Below, piece by piece: positions 37,826 through 47,538 of a stretch of 64,000 nt of DNA. Source of the stretch: Subtercola boreus. GTDB lineage: Bacteria > Actinomycetota > Actinomycetes > Actinomycetales > Microbacteriaceae. The notes below the pieces were generated by a model. The model was given only the letters and a program-made list of their open reading frames with translations. It had not been told where the DNA came from and did not search any database. Numbering within the stretch: position 1 is the first letter of the stretch; each line of letters opens with the position of its first letter. Where the stretch lies: positions 62,001 through 126,000 of the forward strand of contig NZ_NBXA01000018.1 of the NCBI RefSeq assembly GCF_003399625.1, written 5' to 3'. A program made the position numbers and the translations under genes.

Positions 37826-37896
37826 GCACGCGGTGCTGGTGTTGGTGCTGGTGCTAGTGCTGGTGCGCTGGCGGGGTGGACACCCGCGCCAGCGCA
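37826..37896. repeat. GGTGCT low-complexity tract and hairpin after the permease
   Basis: A run of imperfect GGTGCT/GGTGTT units is followed by a hairpin with arms TGCGCTGGCG (37864-37873) and CGCCAGCGCA (37887-37896). It lies between the convergent permease and secreted putative-Ig genes and may terminate one or both. The rest of the gap to 37980 shows nothing clear. Confidence 0.6.
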
Positions 37897-37980
37897 CTCG
37901 TCGGTCAGAGCAGGGGCGGCGAGACGGCCGCCGTTGGCCAGCACCCACGATGACCTGCGGCAGCTTCGTGCGACCCGGTT

Positions 37981-38973
37981 CTACGCGTCGCTGCTCGCGC
38001 TGCCGACGACGATCTCGAGGGCTGCGCTGCCGGTTCCGCCGGAGTTGATCGCGGTCACCGTGAAGGTGTAGTCGCCCTGGACGGTGGGCCTTCCACTGAT
38101 GAGCCCGGTGTTCTTGTTGAGTGACAGACCGTTCGGCAGGCGACCAGCGGTGATGCTGAAGACGCTCGGTGTGCCCGTGGCGACCACGCTCGATGCATAC
38201 GGGCTACCCACGGTCGCGCTCCTGGTGAGGGTGTCGCCCAGCACAGGTGCCACGCCGATCACGGTAAGGCTGTAGCTGGCCGTGGCGTCGGGGGCCTTGC
38301 CGTTGTGGGCGGTAACGGTAACCGGGAACGTTCCGAGGCGGCTGGGGGTTCCCGAGACGATTCCCGAGTCGGGGTCGAGGGAGAGGCCTGTCCCGTTGAG
38401 ACCGGTCGCTGTGAAGGTGTCAGAGGGGAGTCGGAACCCGGTTGTCTGCAGGGCGAACTGGTACGGCTCGGCGAAGCGCCCCTGGGGCAGCGGGCCGGAG
38501 ACGATGCCGAGAGCTGGACTGACCACTTCGACTTCCGCAGACGTCACGTACAGACCGCTTCTCGCCGTGATAGCCGCGTGCGCAGTGGGCGTAGTCGTCG
38601 TGAACGTGACCACAAACGTTCCATGGCCGACCCCATAGACCGGGTAGGCCATCTTGGTGAAGCCGCCAGTCGAGCCAGGGCTCAGATGCCCGAATTGCTC
38701 CCACCCATAGGGGGCGGAGACGACGGTCTCATTCGTGAAAGTCGGATCGACGCTGAGATCGATACTTTCCTTTCCCGAACCCAGGTCATCGAAGTTCAGC
38801 GTGTAGGTCACAGTGTTGCCGGCATAGGTTGTCAGGGCATTCGAGAAGCTGCTGTTCCAATTCTCATTGTGGATCGGCGTCCACGCCTCTGCGGGAGCGG
38901 CACCGGCAGCCATCAGCCCGATCCCCAAGCCTCCGGCCAGCAGTGCTGCCGAGATCTTCTTGCCCATGTTCAT
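37981..38973 (-). CDS. Secreted protein with two putative-Ig (He_PIG-like) domains
   Basis: A 330-residue exported protein. The signal peptide covers residues about 1-30 (ISAALLAGGLGIGLMAAGAAPAEA). Residues 31-150 form a beta-rich domain that I do not recognise. Two putative-Ig repeats follow (about 155-235 and 240-325), each with the GLSLD/N-x-x-TG-x-ISG-x-P core and FTVTA end. Function is unknown; such repeats are common in surface adhesins and secreted enzymes. The open frame continues upstream antisense to pabB; ATG 38973 has GAGGAAAG about 10 nt upstream. No anchor motif, so probably released. Confidence 0.85.
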   Translation of the reverse strand: MNMGKKISAALLAGGLGIGLMAAGAAPAEAWTPIHNENWNSSFSNALTTYAGNTVTYTLNFDDLGSGKESIDLSVDPTFTNETVVSAPYGWEQFGHLSPGSTGGFTKMAYPVYGVGHGTFVVTFTTTTPTAHAAITARSGLYVTSAEVEVVSPALGIVSGPLPQGRFAEPYQFALQTTGFRLPSDTFTATGLNGTGLSLDPDSGIVSGTPSRLGTFPVTVTAHNGKAPDATASYSLTVIGVAPVLGDTLTRSATVGSPYASSVVATGTPSVFSITAGRLPNGLSLNKNTGLISGRPTVQGDYTFTVTAINSGGTGSAALEIVVGSASSDA

Positions 38974-39147
38974 GTGTGGTGTCGCTTTCCTCTGTGGCCT
39001 CGAGAATGAGGGAGAACTTCTCCGCCGTGTGGCGTTCACTATGGAGAGAGACGATGCGGGGCCGTGCATTACGCGATCTGGGCGAAATCTCAGGAAGCCG
39101 ATTGCACGTCGTGCGGAACGACGTGCTCCGCGCGGGGAAGCGGGCTC

Positions 39148-39153
39148 TAAGCT
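39148..39153 (+). promoter_or_regulatory. -10 box of pabB (leaderless)
   Basis: TAAGCT is 6 nt from the pabB ATG at 39160. The intervening bases are C and G only, with no complete ribosome binding site, so the message may be leaderless. Confidence 0.45.
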
Positions 39154-39159
39154 CGGGGG

Positions 39160-40521
39160 ATGACCGTGCGAGTGCTGCGCCACCGGCTCGGTGGTTCCTA
39201 CAGCGCCGCTGAGGTCTTCCGCGTGCTGCACGGCGACGACTCCGAGGTGTTCTGGCTCGACGGCGGGGAGTGCAGCTACGTCGGCGCGGGCGAAGCGTGG
39301 TATCCCGGCCCGGGCAGCGGCGAGGCGGGTGTCCTGGCGGACGTCCAGCAGGAACTGGCCGAGCCGGGTGCGCCGATGCTCGGCCTGGTGGGCTGGTTCG
39401 GGTACGAACTGCTCGCCGAGACGGTGGGCGTGGATGCGCCCAGCCTGGCCGTGGTTCGGCGCTCGCGCGGGGCGGATGCGGCATTCCTGAGGGTGACGCG
39501 GATGGTCGCCGTCACCGCCGGCGGTAGCGCCGAGCTCGTGGCGGCGGGGGAGCGGTGGGAGGGCGAGCTCGGACTGTGGCGGAGGGACGTCGTGACGCGG
39601 CTCGCCGAGGTCGAGGCCCGGGGTGAGCGGGTGGATGGTGAGCAGCACGAGGGGGCGCCGCGCACGGTCTCTTGGCGCGAGAGCGACGAGGAGTACCTCG
39701 CGAACATCGCATCCTGCCAGGAGGCCATCCGGGCGGGCGAGGCCTACGTGCTGAACCTCACCACCGAGGCCCGTGTGGCGGGTGCGTTCGACCCTGTTGC
39801 CGTCTACGACAGGCTGCGGGCGGATGCGCCGAGCGAACACGGTGCGCTGCTGCGGATCGGCGGGGTGAGCCTCCTGAGCTCCTCGCCCGAGCTCTTTGTC
39901 GACGTCGAACCCGGCGGTGGCGTTCGCACGTCACCGGTGAAGGGCACGCGGGCGCGGGCCGAGCATCCGGAAGCCGACCGGGCGGCGGCCGACGAACTGG
40001 GTGCCGACCCCAAGGAGCGGGCCGAGAACACCATGATCGTCGATCTCATGCGCAACGACTTCGCTCGGGTGTGCGTGCTGGGAAGCGTGCGCGTCGTCAG
40101 TCTGCTCGAGGTTCAGACGCAGGCTCAGGTGCACCAGCTGGTGAGTAGCATCGAGGGCCGGTTGCGGCCGGGGCTCGGTGTGGTCGATCTGCTGCGGGCG
40201 GCGTTTCCGGCCGGTTCCATGACGGGCGCGCCCAAGCGGAGCGCAATCGAGATTCTCGACCGGCTGGAGGGCCGTGCGCGGGGGCTCTACGCGGGTGCCT
40301 TCGGCTTTCTGGGTGTGGACGAGTGGGGAGCCGATGGGCGTCGCACGAAGGGTCGAGCTGAGCTCGCCATGACCATCCGCTCCATCGTGATCGAGGGTGA
40401 TGCGGCAACCGTCGGGGTGGGCGGTGGTGTCACCGCGCTCTCCGACCCGCAGGCCGAGCTCGCCGAGATGAAACTCAAAGCGGCTGCCCTGCTGCGGGCG
40501 CTGGGCGCCGACATAGGGTGA
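39160..40521 (+). CDS. pabB: Aminodeoxychorismate synthase component I
   Basis: PabB converts chorismate to 4-amino-4-deoxychorismate for folate synthesis, using ammonia from a PabA partner. The 453-residue protein has the chorismate-binding domain at about 185-450. The diagnostic PVKGT motif (about residue 265) has the Lys found in PabB but not in anthranilate synthase (PIAGT). NTMIVDLMRND and GSMTGAPK follow in order. No pabA or pabC gene is adjacent; these must be elsewhere. ATG 39160 follows a TANNNT box by 6 nt. Confidence 0.9.
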   Translation: MTVRVLRHRLGGSYSAAEVFRVLHGDDSEVFWLDGGECSYVGAGEAWYPGPGSGEAGVLADVQQELAEPGAPMLGLVGWFGYELLAETVGVDAPSLAVVRRSRGADAAFLRVTRMVAVTAGGSAELVAAGERWEGELGLWRRDVVTRLAEVEARGERVDGEQHEGAPRTVSWRESDEEYLANIASCQEAIRAGEAYVLNLTTEARVAGAFDPVAVYDRLRADAPSEHGALLRIGGVSLLSSSPELFVDVEPGGGVRTSPVKGTRARAEHPEADRAAADELGADPKERAENTMIVDLMRNDFARVCVLGSVRVVSLLEVQTQAQVHQLVSSIEGRLRPGLGVVDLLRAAFPAGSMTGAPKRSAIEILDRLEGRARGLYAGAFGFLGVDEWGADGRRTKGRAELAMTIRSIVIEGDAATVGVGGGVTALSDPQAELAEMKLKAAALLRALGADIG

Positions 40522-40572
40522 GACGCGCACGCGGACAGTCCGACCTGACGGCCACTCTCTGACGAGATCCGG

Positions 40573-40602
40573 TTTTGCACTTCGGGCTTGAGAGTGCAAA
40601 AT
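40573..40602 (+). promoter_or_regulatory. Promoter and TetR operator of the tetR-MFS pair
   Basis: TTGCAC (40575-40580) and CAAAAT (40597-40602) form -35 and -10 boxes with a 16-bp spacer. A perfect 9-bp inverted repeat, TTTTGCACT (40573-40581) and AGTGCAAAA (40593-40601), covers both boxes. It is well placed for autorepression by the TetR product. Confidence 0.7.
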
Positions 40603-40609
40603 GGTGTTC

Positions 40610-43011
<2,402 letters not shown>

Positions 43012-43072
43012 GGCGCTCTGGCGGATGTCGGAGGTGTCTTCTATCGTGGTGGCATCGAGAGAGTGAGACCAC

Positions 43073-43627
43073 ATGACGACCCTCCAGAGCCGCCCGAACA
43101 CGGCGCTCGTCGTGATCGACGTGCAGAACGACGTCGTGGCCCGCGCACACAACCGTGACGCTGTGATCGGCAACATCGGCGGTCTCGTCGAGAGGGCCAG
43201 GAACGAAGGTGTGCCGGTGGTCTGGGTGCAGCACAATGCCGACGACCTGCAGGTGGGTACAGAGGGCTGGCGCTACGTTCCCGAACTTGTTCCGGAGTCA
43301 TCCGAATCGCTGGTCCAGAAGTCGTACGGCGACTCCTTCGAGGGCACCGACCTCGAAGACGTGCTCTCCCGCGCGGGTGTCGGGCACCTGGTGGTGACCG
43401 GAGCGCAGACGGACGCGTGCATCCGCTCGACCATCCACGGAGCCTTCACCCGGGGCTACGACGTCACGCTGGTGGGCGACGCCCACACCACAGAGGACCA
43501 GACCGCCTACGGCGCACCGGCAGCCGCCGACGTGATCGCGCACACCAACCTGTACTGGCAGTTCCAGGATGCACCCGGGCGGTCGGCCCGTGTCACCGAC
43601 ACCCGGGACGTCTCGTTCGCCGACTGA
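43073..43627 (+). CDS. Isochorismatase-family cysteine hydrolase
   Basis: A 184-residue alpha/beta hydrolase of the isochorismatase-like superfamily (nicotinamidase, carbamoylases). The catalytic triad is visible as Asp in VVIDVQNDV (near residue 17), Lys in LVQKSYGDSF and nucleophile Cys in TGAQTDACIRSTIHGA (near residue 117). The substrate cannot be assigned. It has its own GAGAGAGTGAG leader 5 nt before the ATG and is 61 bp from the MFS gene, so it may be read separately. Confidence 0.9.
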   Translation: MTTLQSRPNTALVVIDVQNDVVARAHNRDAVIGNIGGLVERARNEGVPVVWVQHNADDLQVGTEGWRYVPELVPESSESLVQKSYGDSFEGTDLEDVLSRAGVGHLVVTGAQTDACIRSTIHGAFTRGYDVTLVGDAHTTEDQTAYGAPAAADVIAHTNLYWQFQDAPGRSARVTDTRDVSFAD

Positions 43628-43647
43628 CACACGAGGGGCTGCTGGGG

Positions 43648-43653
43648 TAACGT
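43648..43653 (+). promoter_or_regulatory. -10 box of the WXG100-like gene (leaderless)
   Basis: TAACGT fits TANNNT and ends exactly 7 nt before the ATG at 43661. It gives the three-gene cassette its own leaderless promoter. Confidence 0.55.
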
Positions 43654-43660
43654 TGCTGGC

Positions 43661-44692
43661 ATGACGTCGGGGTTTTGGGGAGCAGACGCGGGTGAGCTTC
43701 GCGCTCTCGCAAAGGACTTCGACCAGAAGGCATCGCAGCTGCAGGGCCTGCTCAGCACCCTGACGGTCGAGATCAACCGCACCCAGGCGTGGGGCGGTCC
43801 GGATGCGGAGTTCTTCCGGCAGCAGTGGAACACCACGCATCGCACCTCGCTCCAGAACGCCAACAGCGTGCTCGCGGCCGCGTCGACGGCCCTTCTGAAG
43901 AACGCCGGCGAGCAGGAGCAGGCGAGCGCGGCCGACGGCTCAGCCGGGTCCGGCACCGGCGGTGGGCCCGGGGGGTTCGGTGGGCCCGGTGGCTCGGGGC
44001 CTGATGGCACTGCCCCCGGCACGACCGGAGCATCCGACGACGACCTCCTGAATGACCTCCTGCAGAACCCCGGTCTGCTTGGCACCCGCGAGCTCTTCGA
44101 CAGCCTGAGCGTCGTCGACGGGGCCAACGCCCTGGCCCAACTGCGACTGCTCGGCGAGTTCGGGTCGCTCGACGATGCCCTGCGCTTCAGCCAGTTCGCC
44201 GGCAGGTTCGACGTGGTGAACGACTTCCTCGGAGGCCACAACTGGGCCTCTGCGGCCCAGGGCCTGAGCAGCATGCTTCCCGACGGGGCCGTGGCGGCGA
44301 AGCTCGGCTCTGCCGCGGAATTCCTGGGTTCGGCCGGCAAGGTGCTGGGACCTGCGGGTGTCGTGCTCGGCGTGGTAGGCGTCGGCACGGACATCGCGGA
44401 GGGGAACTACGCCCGTGCGGGCTATGACGGCGTCGCGACGGGGCTCGGGTTCGCCGCCCTGGTCACCCCACCGCCGGCCGATCTGATCCTCGGCGCAGCG
44501 GCCGGAACGATGGCGCTCGGCGGGCTGCTCTACGATCACGTGCCCGTCTTCCACGACGCGGTCGACGGCTCCATCAAGGCGGTGGGTGACGGGGCGAAGG
44601 CCATCGGCGAGGGTGCCGAGGCTCTTGCGCACGGCGCAGAGGACTTCGCGGACGACGTCGCGGACAAGGCCAAAGACCTGTGGCCGTTCTGA
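43661..44692 (+). CDS. WXG100-like protein with glycine-zipper C-terminal domain
   Basis: A 343-residue protein with no signal peptide. Residues 1-85 look like a WXG100 helical hairpin: helix, turn with W44-G45-G46 (QAWGGPDAEFF), then a second helix. A Gly/Pro/Ser linker follows (about 92-125). The rest is helical with two hydrophobic Gly/Ala-rich stretches (about 222-245 and 259-291) and an amphipathic tail ending KDLWPF. The N-terminal domain suggests export by a type VII (ESX-like) system; the C-terminal part could be a pore-forming or membrane-active effector, but I recognise no toxin domain. No ESX machinery gene is in the window. It heads a cassette with the next two genes. Confidence 0.72.
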   Translation: MTSGFWGADAGELRALAKDFDQKASQLQGLLSTLTVEINRTQAWGGPDAEFFRQQWNTTHRTSLQNANSVLAAASTALLKNAGEQEQASAADGSAGSGTGGGPGGFGGPGGSGPDGTAPGTTGASDDDLLNDLLQNPGLLGTRELFDSLSVVDGANALAQLRLLGEFGSLDDALRFSQFAGRFDVVNDFLGGHNWASAAQGLSSMLPDGAVAAKLGSAAEFLGSAGKVLGPAGVVLGVVGVGTDIAEGNYARAGYDGVATGLGFAALVTPPPADLILGAAAGTMALGGLLYDHVPVFHDAVDGSIKAVGDGAKAIGEGAEALAHGAEDFADDVADKAKDLWPF

Positions 44693-44735
44693 TGGGCATC
44701 CAGAGAACACACGAGACACCAACCCGGGAGCAGAA

Positions 44736-45446
44736 ATGACCAGCACGAGCACCTGGCAGCAGGCGGCCCCACCGGCGGCCTCGCCCGACGACATCGCCGT
44801 GTTCGGCGCGGGCGAGGTCGCGTACGCGCTGTCTCTCTGCAGCGAGGAGGCCCGCGAGCGGGCGTCGCGGTTCCTGCAGGTCGAGCCCGGATTCGTCACC
44901 CCGCAGATCGCAGCTCTCGGCGCGTCTAGCCTCATCGCCCGCGGTGAGTTGACGATCGATGGGGAGGCGCTCGTTCCGAGCGGCGGCATCCGGTTGCTGA
45001 TCGGAGTTCTGCAGAACGCCGTGCGCTTCACCGAGATGGCGATGGTGAACGAGGACGGGCCCGAGGCGGCCCTCTACGTGCAGTCGGCTGAGCTGTCGCT
45101 GCTGTTGCAGCCGGGCTCGATGAGCACCTGGTCGATGGTGGTCAAAGCACCCGAGGCCGCTGACAGCGCCCTGCTCAAGCAGGTCATCGACGACAACGCG
45201 CGTCGCCACCCGGACGGTGTCGCGTATTTCGGCACGGAGCTGGTCGGGGGAGAACCTGCGGGTGCCGATGTGGTCGCCCGCTCTTCGAACAACCTGTTCG
45301 TCCGCCCCTCCGGAGTCTTCGCCTGGGATGTCGCGGACGTACGCGCCACCGACGGCGACAGCGTCGTTCAGGAGCGTACCGAAAACACCAGCACGGCTGC
45401 GCTGCTCGATCGCCTCGCCGACTTCGTGCGGCTGCCCGCCCGATGA
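44736..45446 (+). CDS. Hypothetical protein in the WXG100 cassette
   Basis: A 236-residue soluble protein that I do not recognise. It is mostly alpha/beta with no signal or membrane segment; the start ATG 44736 has CGGGAGCAG upstream. The middle (DGEALVPSGGIRLLIGVL, then LYVQSAELSLLLQPGSMSTWSMVV) suggests repeated beta-strands. By position it might be a chaperone of the EspG kind or an immunity protein for the upstream WXG100-like protein, but there is no sequence proof. It overlaps the next gene by 4 nt. Confidence 0.6.
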   Translation: MTSTSTWQQAAPPAASPDDIAVFGAGEVAYALSLCSEEARERASRFLQVEPGFVTPQIAALGASSLIARGELTIDGEALVPSGGIRLLIGVLQNAVRFTEMAMVNEDGPEAALYVQSAELSLLLQPGSMSTWSMVVKAPEAADSALLKQVIDDNARRHPDGVAYFGTELVGGEPAGADVVARSSNNLFVRPSGVFAWDVADVRATDGDSVVQERTENTSTAALLDRLADFVRLPAR

Positions 45447-45754
45447 GCGGGACACCTCCCGGGGCGCTTCCTCCCGAACCGTTCGCGTGGTTGAGCCGGG
45501 ACAAACCTGCCGGTCGCTACAAGATCTCGCTGGTCACCCCGCGGAGCGCAGCCGTGCTCGGTGCCTTCCTGCTGCTGGCCGGGATCGTGTTCGCTGTGTT
45601 CCTGTTCAGCCGCGGGGCGGGCGGCGCTGCCGTGCTCGGTGTGCTGCTCTTCGTGATCTTCGGCGGTTTCGGCATCGTGCTGCTCGTGATCGCGTCGGCG
45701 AGGGCCCGGTGGGCCCGCGTGTACCGGCAGGTGCACGGGCATCCACCCTTCTGA
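45443..45754 (+). CDS. Two-TM small membrane protein of the WXG100 cassette
   Basis: A 103-residue protein with two strongly hydrophobic helices (about 36-57 and 61-84) joined by a Gly-rich turn, a hydrophilic N-terminus and a short basic tail. I do not recognise the family. The 4-nt overlap with the preceding gene implies joint expression. A membrane immunity protein or a small transport accessory are possible. Confidence 0.6.
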   Translation: MSGTPPGALPPEPFAWLSRDKPAGRYKISLVTPRSAAVLGAFLLLAGIVFAVFLFSRGAGGAAVLGVLLFVIFGGFGIVLLVIASARARWARVYRQVHGHPPF

Positions 45755-45799
45755 GTGCCTCTTCGCCGCTCAGCCCGCTGCGCGTGCGTTCCGCACACG

Positions 45800-45843
45800 T
45801 TTGTCGCTTCCGCGCCGCAGCGCGCAGGCGCGGAAGCGACAAA
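45800..45843. repeat. Intergenic palindrome, core TTGTCGCTTCCGC, copy 2
   Basis: Perfect 15-bp arms TTTGTCGCTTCCGCG (45800-45814) and CGCGGAAGCGACAAA (45829-45843). Same arms as at 1753-1794 and again between convergent genes. Confidence 0.7.
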
Positions 45844-45900
45844 CCGCGGCGGAACCGCGCGGCGGCGGCGGCGGGCTCGGGCGGCGGGCTGCGGGTGCAG

Positions 45901-46302
45901 CTAGGCGCCGGGGCGCTTCGCCCGCGGTAGGGCGGCGACGATGATGTCGTAGGAGTTGCCCACCAGGTCTTCGACCAGGGTCTCGTCGATGTCGTCGCCG
46001 GGGCAGAGCGAGATCCAGTGCTCCTTGTTCATGTGGTAGCCCGGGATGATGCTGGGGTGCTCCCGCACGAGCGCCTGCCCGTGCGGCGGAGCGCATTTGA
46101 GGGTCACCACCGAGGGGCTGCGTCGGTGTGCGGGGCCGCCGGTCGCGGCATCCGGGGACGCGGGCTGAGTGTCGACGATCGCGAACACCTTGCCGACGAC
46201 CTTGAAGACCGCGGCTCCCTCGCCGAACGGCTGACCCTGGGTGACGGCGGGAAAGGAGGCTGCCACCCGCAGGGCGGTCTGCACCACGTCGGCCTGATCC
46301 AT
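45901..46302 (-). CDS. MmcQ/YjbR family protein
   Basis: A 133-residue protein of the MmcQ/YjbR family, a small double-wing domain similar to CyaY-like folds. The family pattern is FPAVTQGQPFGEGAAVFKVVGKVFAIVD near the N-terminus, VTLKC, HMNKEHWISL and a final DLVGNSYDIIVAALP. Function is not established. ATG 46302 is used because upstream sequence in the same frame is antisense to the alcohol dehydrogenase 3' region. It lies 85 bp downstream of the ADH gene. Confidence 0.88.
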   Translation of the reverse strand: MDQADVVQTALRVAASFPAVTQGQPFGEGAAVFKVVGKVFAIVDTQPASPDAATGGPAHRRSPSVVTLKCAPPHGQALVREHPSIIPGYHMNKEHWISLCPGDDIDETLVEDLVGNSYDIIVAALPRAKRPGA

Positions 46303-46387
46303 GATCCCAGTCTGGCCGACGGGCTCTCCATCGGCCAGCCGGCACTCGTGCCGAGTGTGTGACTGAGCCTCCAGCGTGCTCCGGATG

Positions 46388-47452
46388 CTACGGGACGATG
46401 ACGGCGCGCCCGCGGATCGTGCTGGCGGCGAGGTCGGCGTAGGCGTTCGGTCCGTCGTCGAGGCTGTACTCCACGACCTCGACGTCGATCTTTCCGGCGC
46501 GGGCCAGGTCGAGCACCTCGATGAGTTCGCTCCGGGAGCCCCAGTAGGGGATCCGCACGGCGACGTCGTAGGCGATGGAGCCGAAACCGTAGTCGAGGGA
46601 ACCGCCACCGATGCCCACGATGGTCACGTCGCCCTCGATCGCGGCGACACTGGTGGCGAGGGCGATCGTCGGCTGGGCGCCCACGAAGTCGAACACGGCG
46701 TCGGCACCGAGGCCGTTCGTGAGGGCGCGGATGGTGGCGGCGGCATCCGCATCGCTGATGACGACGTGGTCCGCGCCGACGTGCGTCGCGAGCTTCAGCT
46801 TCTCGTCGCTCACGTCGAGCGCGATGACCGTCGCGCCGGAGAGCGCCTTCAGGATCTGGATGCCGACGTGGCCGAGCCCGCCGGTTCCGATGACGACGGC
46901 GACGGTGCCGGCTCCGAGCTTCGGCAGGGAGCGCTTGATGGCGTGGTAGGGGGTGAGTCCGGCATCCGTCAGCGATACGTTCTTGACGGGGTCGAGGTCG
47001 CCGAGCGGAACCAGGTGGCGCGCGTCGTCGACGATCATGTATTCGGCCATCGAGCCCTGGCTGCCGAGCCCGGGAGGACGGATGCCCTCGGCGGCCGCGT
47101 TGGTGCAGTAGTTCTCTTTGCCCTCCGAGCAGTTGTGGCAGCGGCCGCAGCCCCACGGCCCGTAGACCGCGACAGCGTCTCCGACCTTCAGCGTGGAGTC
47201 GACGCCTTCGCCCATCTCGTGCACGATGCCGGCTCCCTCGTGGCCGAGGGTCATCGGCAGCGGGTAGCCCTGCTCGAGGTAGTCCTTCTCGGGCAGGCTC
47301 ATGACGTAGTCGTCGGAATGGCAGACGCCACCGGCGGTCACCTTCAGCAGCACCTGGCCGGGGCCGGGTGTGGGGATGGGGATCTCGACGACCTCGGGGG
47401 CCTGGCCCACTGCAACGTAACGGAGTGCTTTCATGCTCTTCACTGCATTCAT
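46388..47452 (-). CDS. Zinc-dependent alcohol dehydrogenase
   Basis: A 354-residue medium-chain dehydrogenase/reductase that oxidises alcohols with NAD(P)+. The catalytic Zn site shows GGVCHSD and GHEGAG (Cys, His, Glu). The structural Zn site is CGRCHNCSEGKENYC. The cofactor fold has IGTGGLGHVG followed by an Asp in VIALDVS, which favours NAD+. ATG 47452 is chosen since TACAGT lies 7 nt upstream (leaderless) or GAAGG serves as ribosome site; ATG 47434 is the alternative. Similar to AdhP-type ethanol dehydrogenases, but specificity is not certain. Confidence 0.92.
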   Translation of the reverse strand: MNAVKSMKALRYVAVGQAPEVVEIPIPTPGPGQVLLKVTAGGVCHSDDYVMSLPEKDYLEQGYPLPMTLGHEGAGIVHEMGEGVDSTLKVGDAVAVYGPWGCGRCHNCSEGKENYCTNAAAEGIRPPGLGSQGSMAEYMIVDDARHLVPLGDLDPVKNVSLTDAGLTPYHAIKRSLPKLGAGTVAVVIGTGGLGHVGIQILKALSGATVIALDVSDEKLKLATHVGADHVVISDADAAATIRALTNGLGADAVFDFVGAQPTIALATSVAAIEGDVTIVGIGGGSLDYGFGSIAYDVAVRIPYWGSRSELIEVLDLARAGKIDVEVVEYSLDDGPNAYADLAASTIRGRAVIVP

Positions 47453-47459
47453 GACCTTC

Positions 47460-47465
47460 ACTGTA
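47460..47465 (-). promoter_or_regulatory. -10 box of the alcohol dehydrogenase gene
   Basis: On the minus strand TACAGT ends 7 nt before the ATG at 47452, the same spacing as in other leaderless genes here. Confidence 0.5.
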
Positions 47466-47472
47466 CGCCGAA

Positions 47473-47512
47473 CAGCGCCCGGTCGCTGTAATTACAGCTA
47501 AACCGGGCGCTG
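47473..47512. terminator. Hairpin with nested palindrome after the PAP2 gene
   Basis: Arms CAGCGCCCGGT (47473-47483) and ACCGGGCGCTG (47502-47512) form an 11-bp stem. Its loop contains a perfect 14-bp AT-rich palindrome, GCTGTAATTACAGC (47485-47498). It could terminate the PAP2 transcript and also hold an operator for the ADH gene, whose -10 box lies just downstream. Confidence 0.6.
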
Positions 47513-47538
47513 TGCGACCAGCGGTGCGATCCGTTCGA

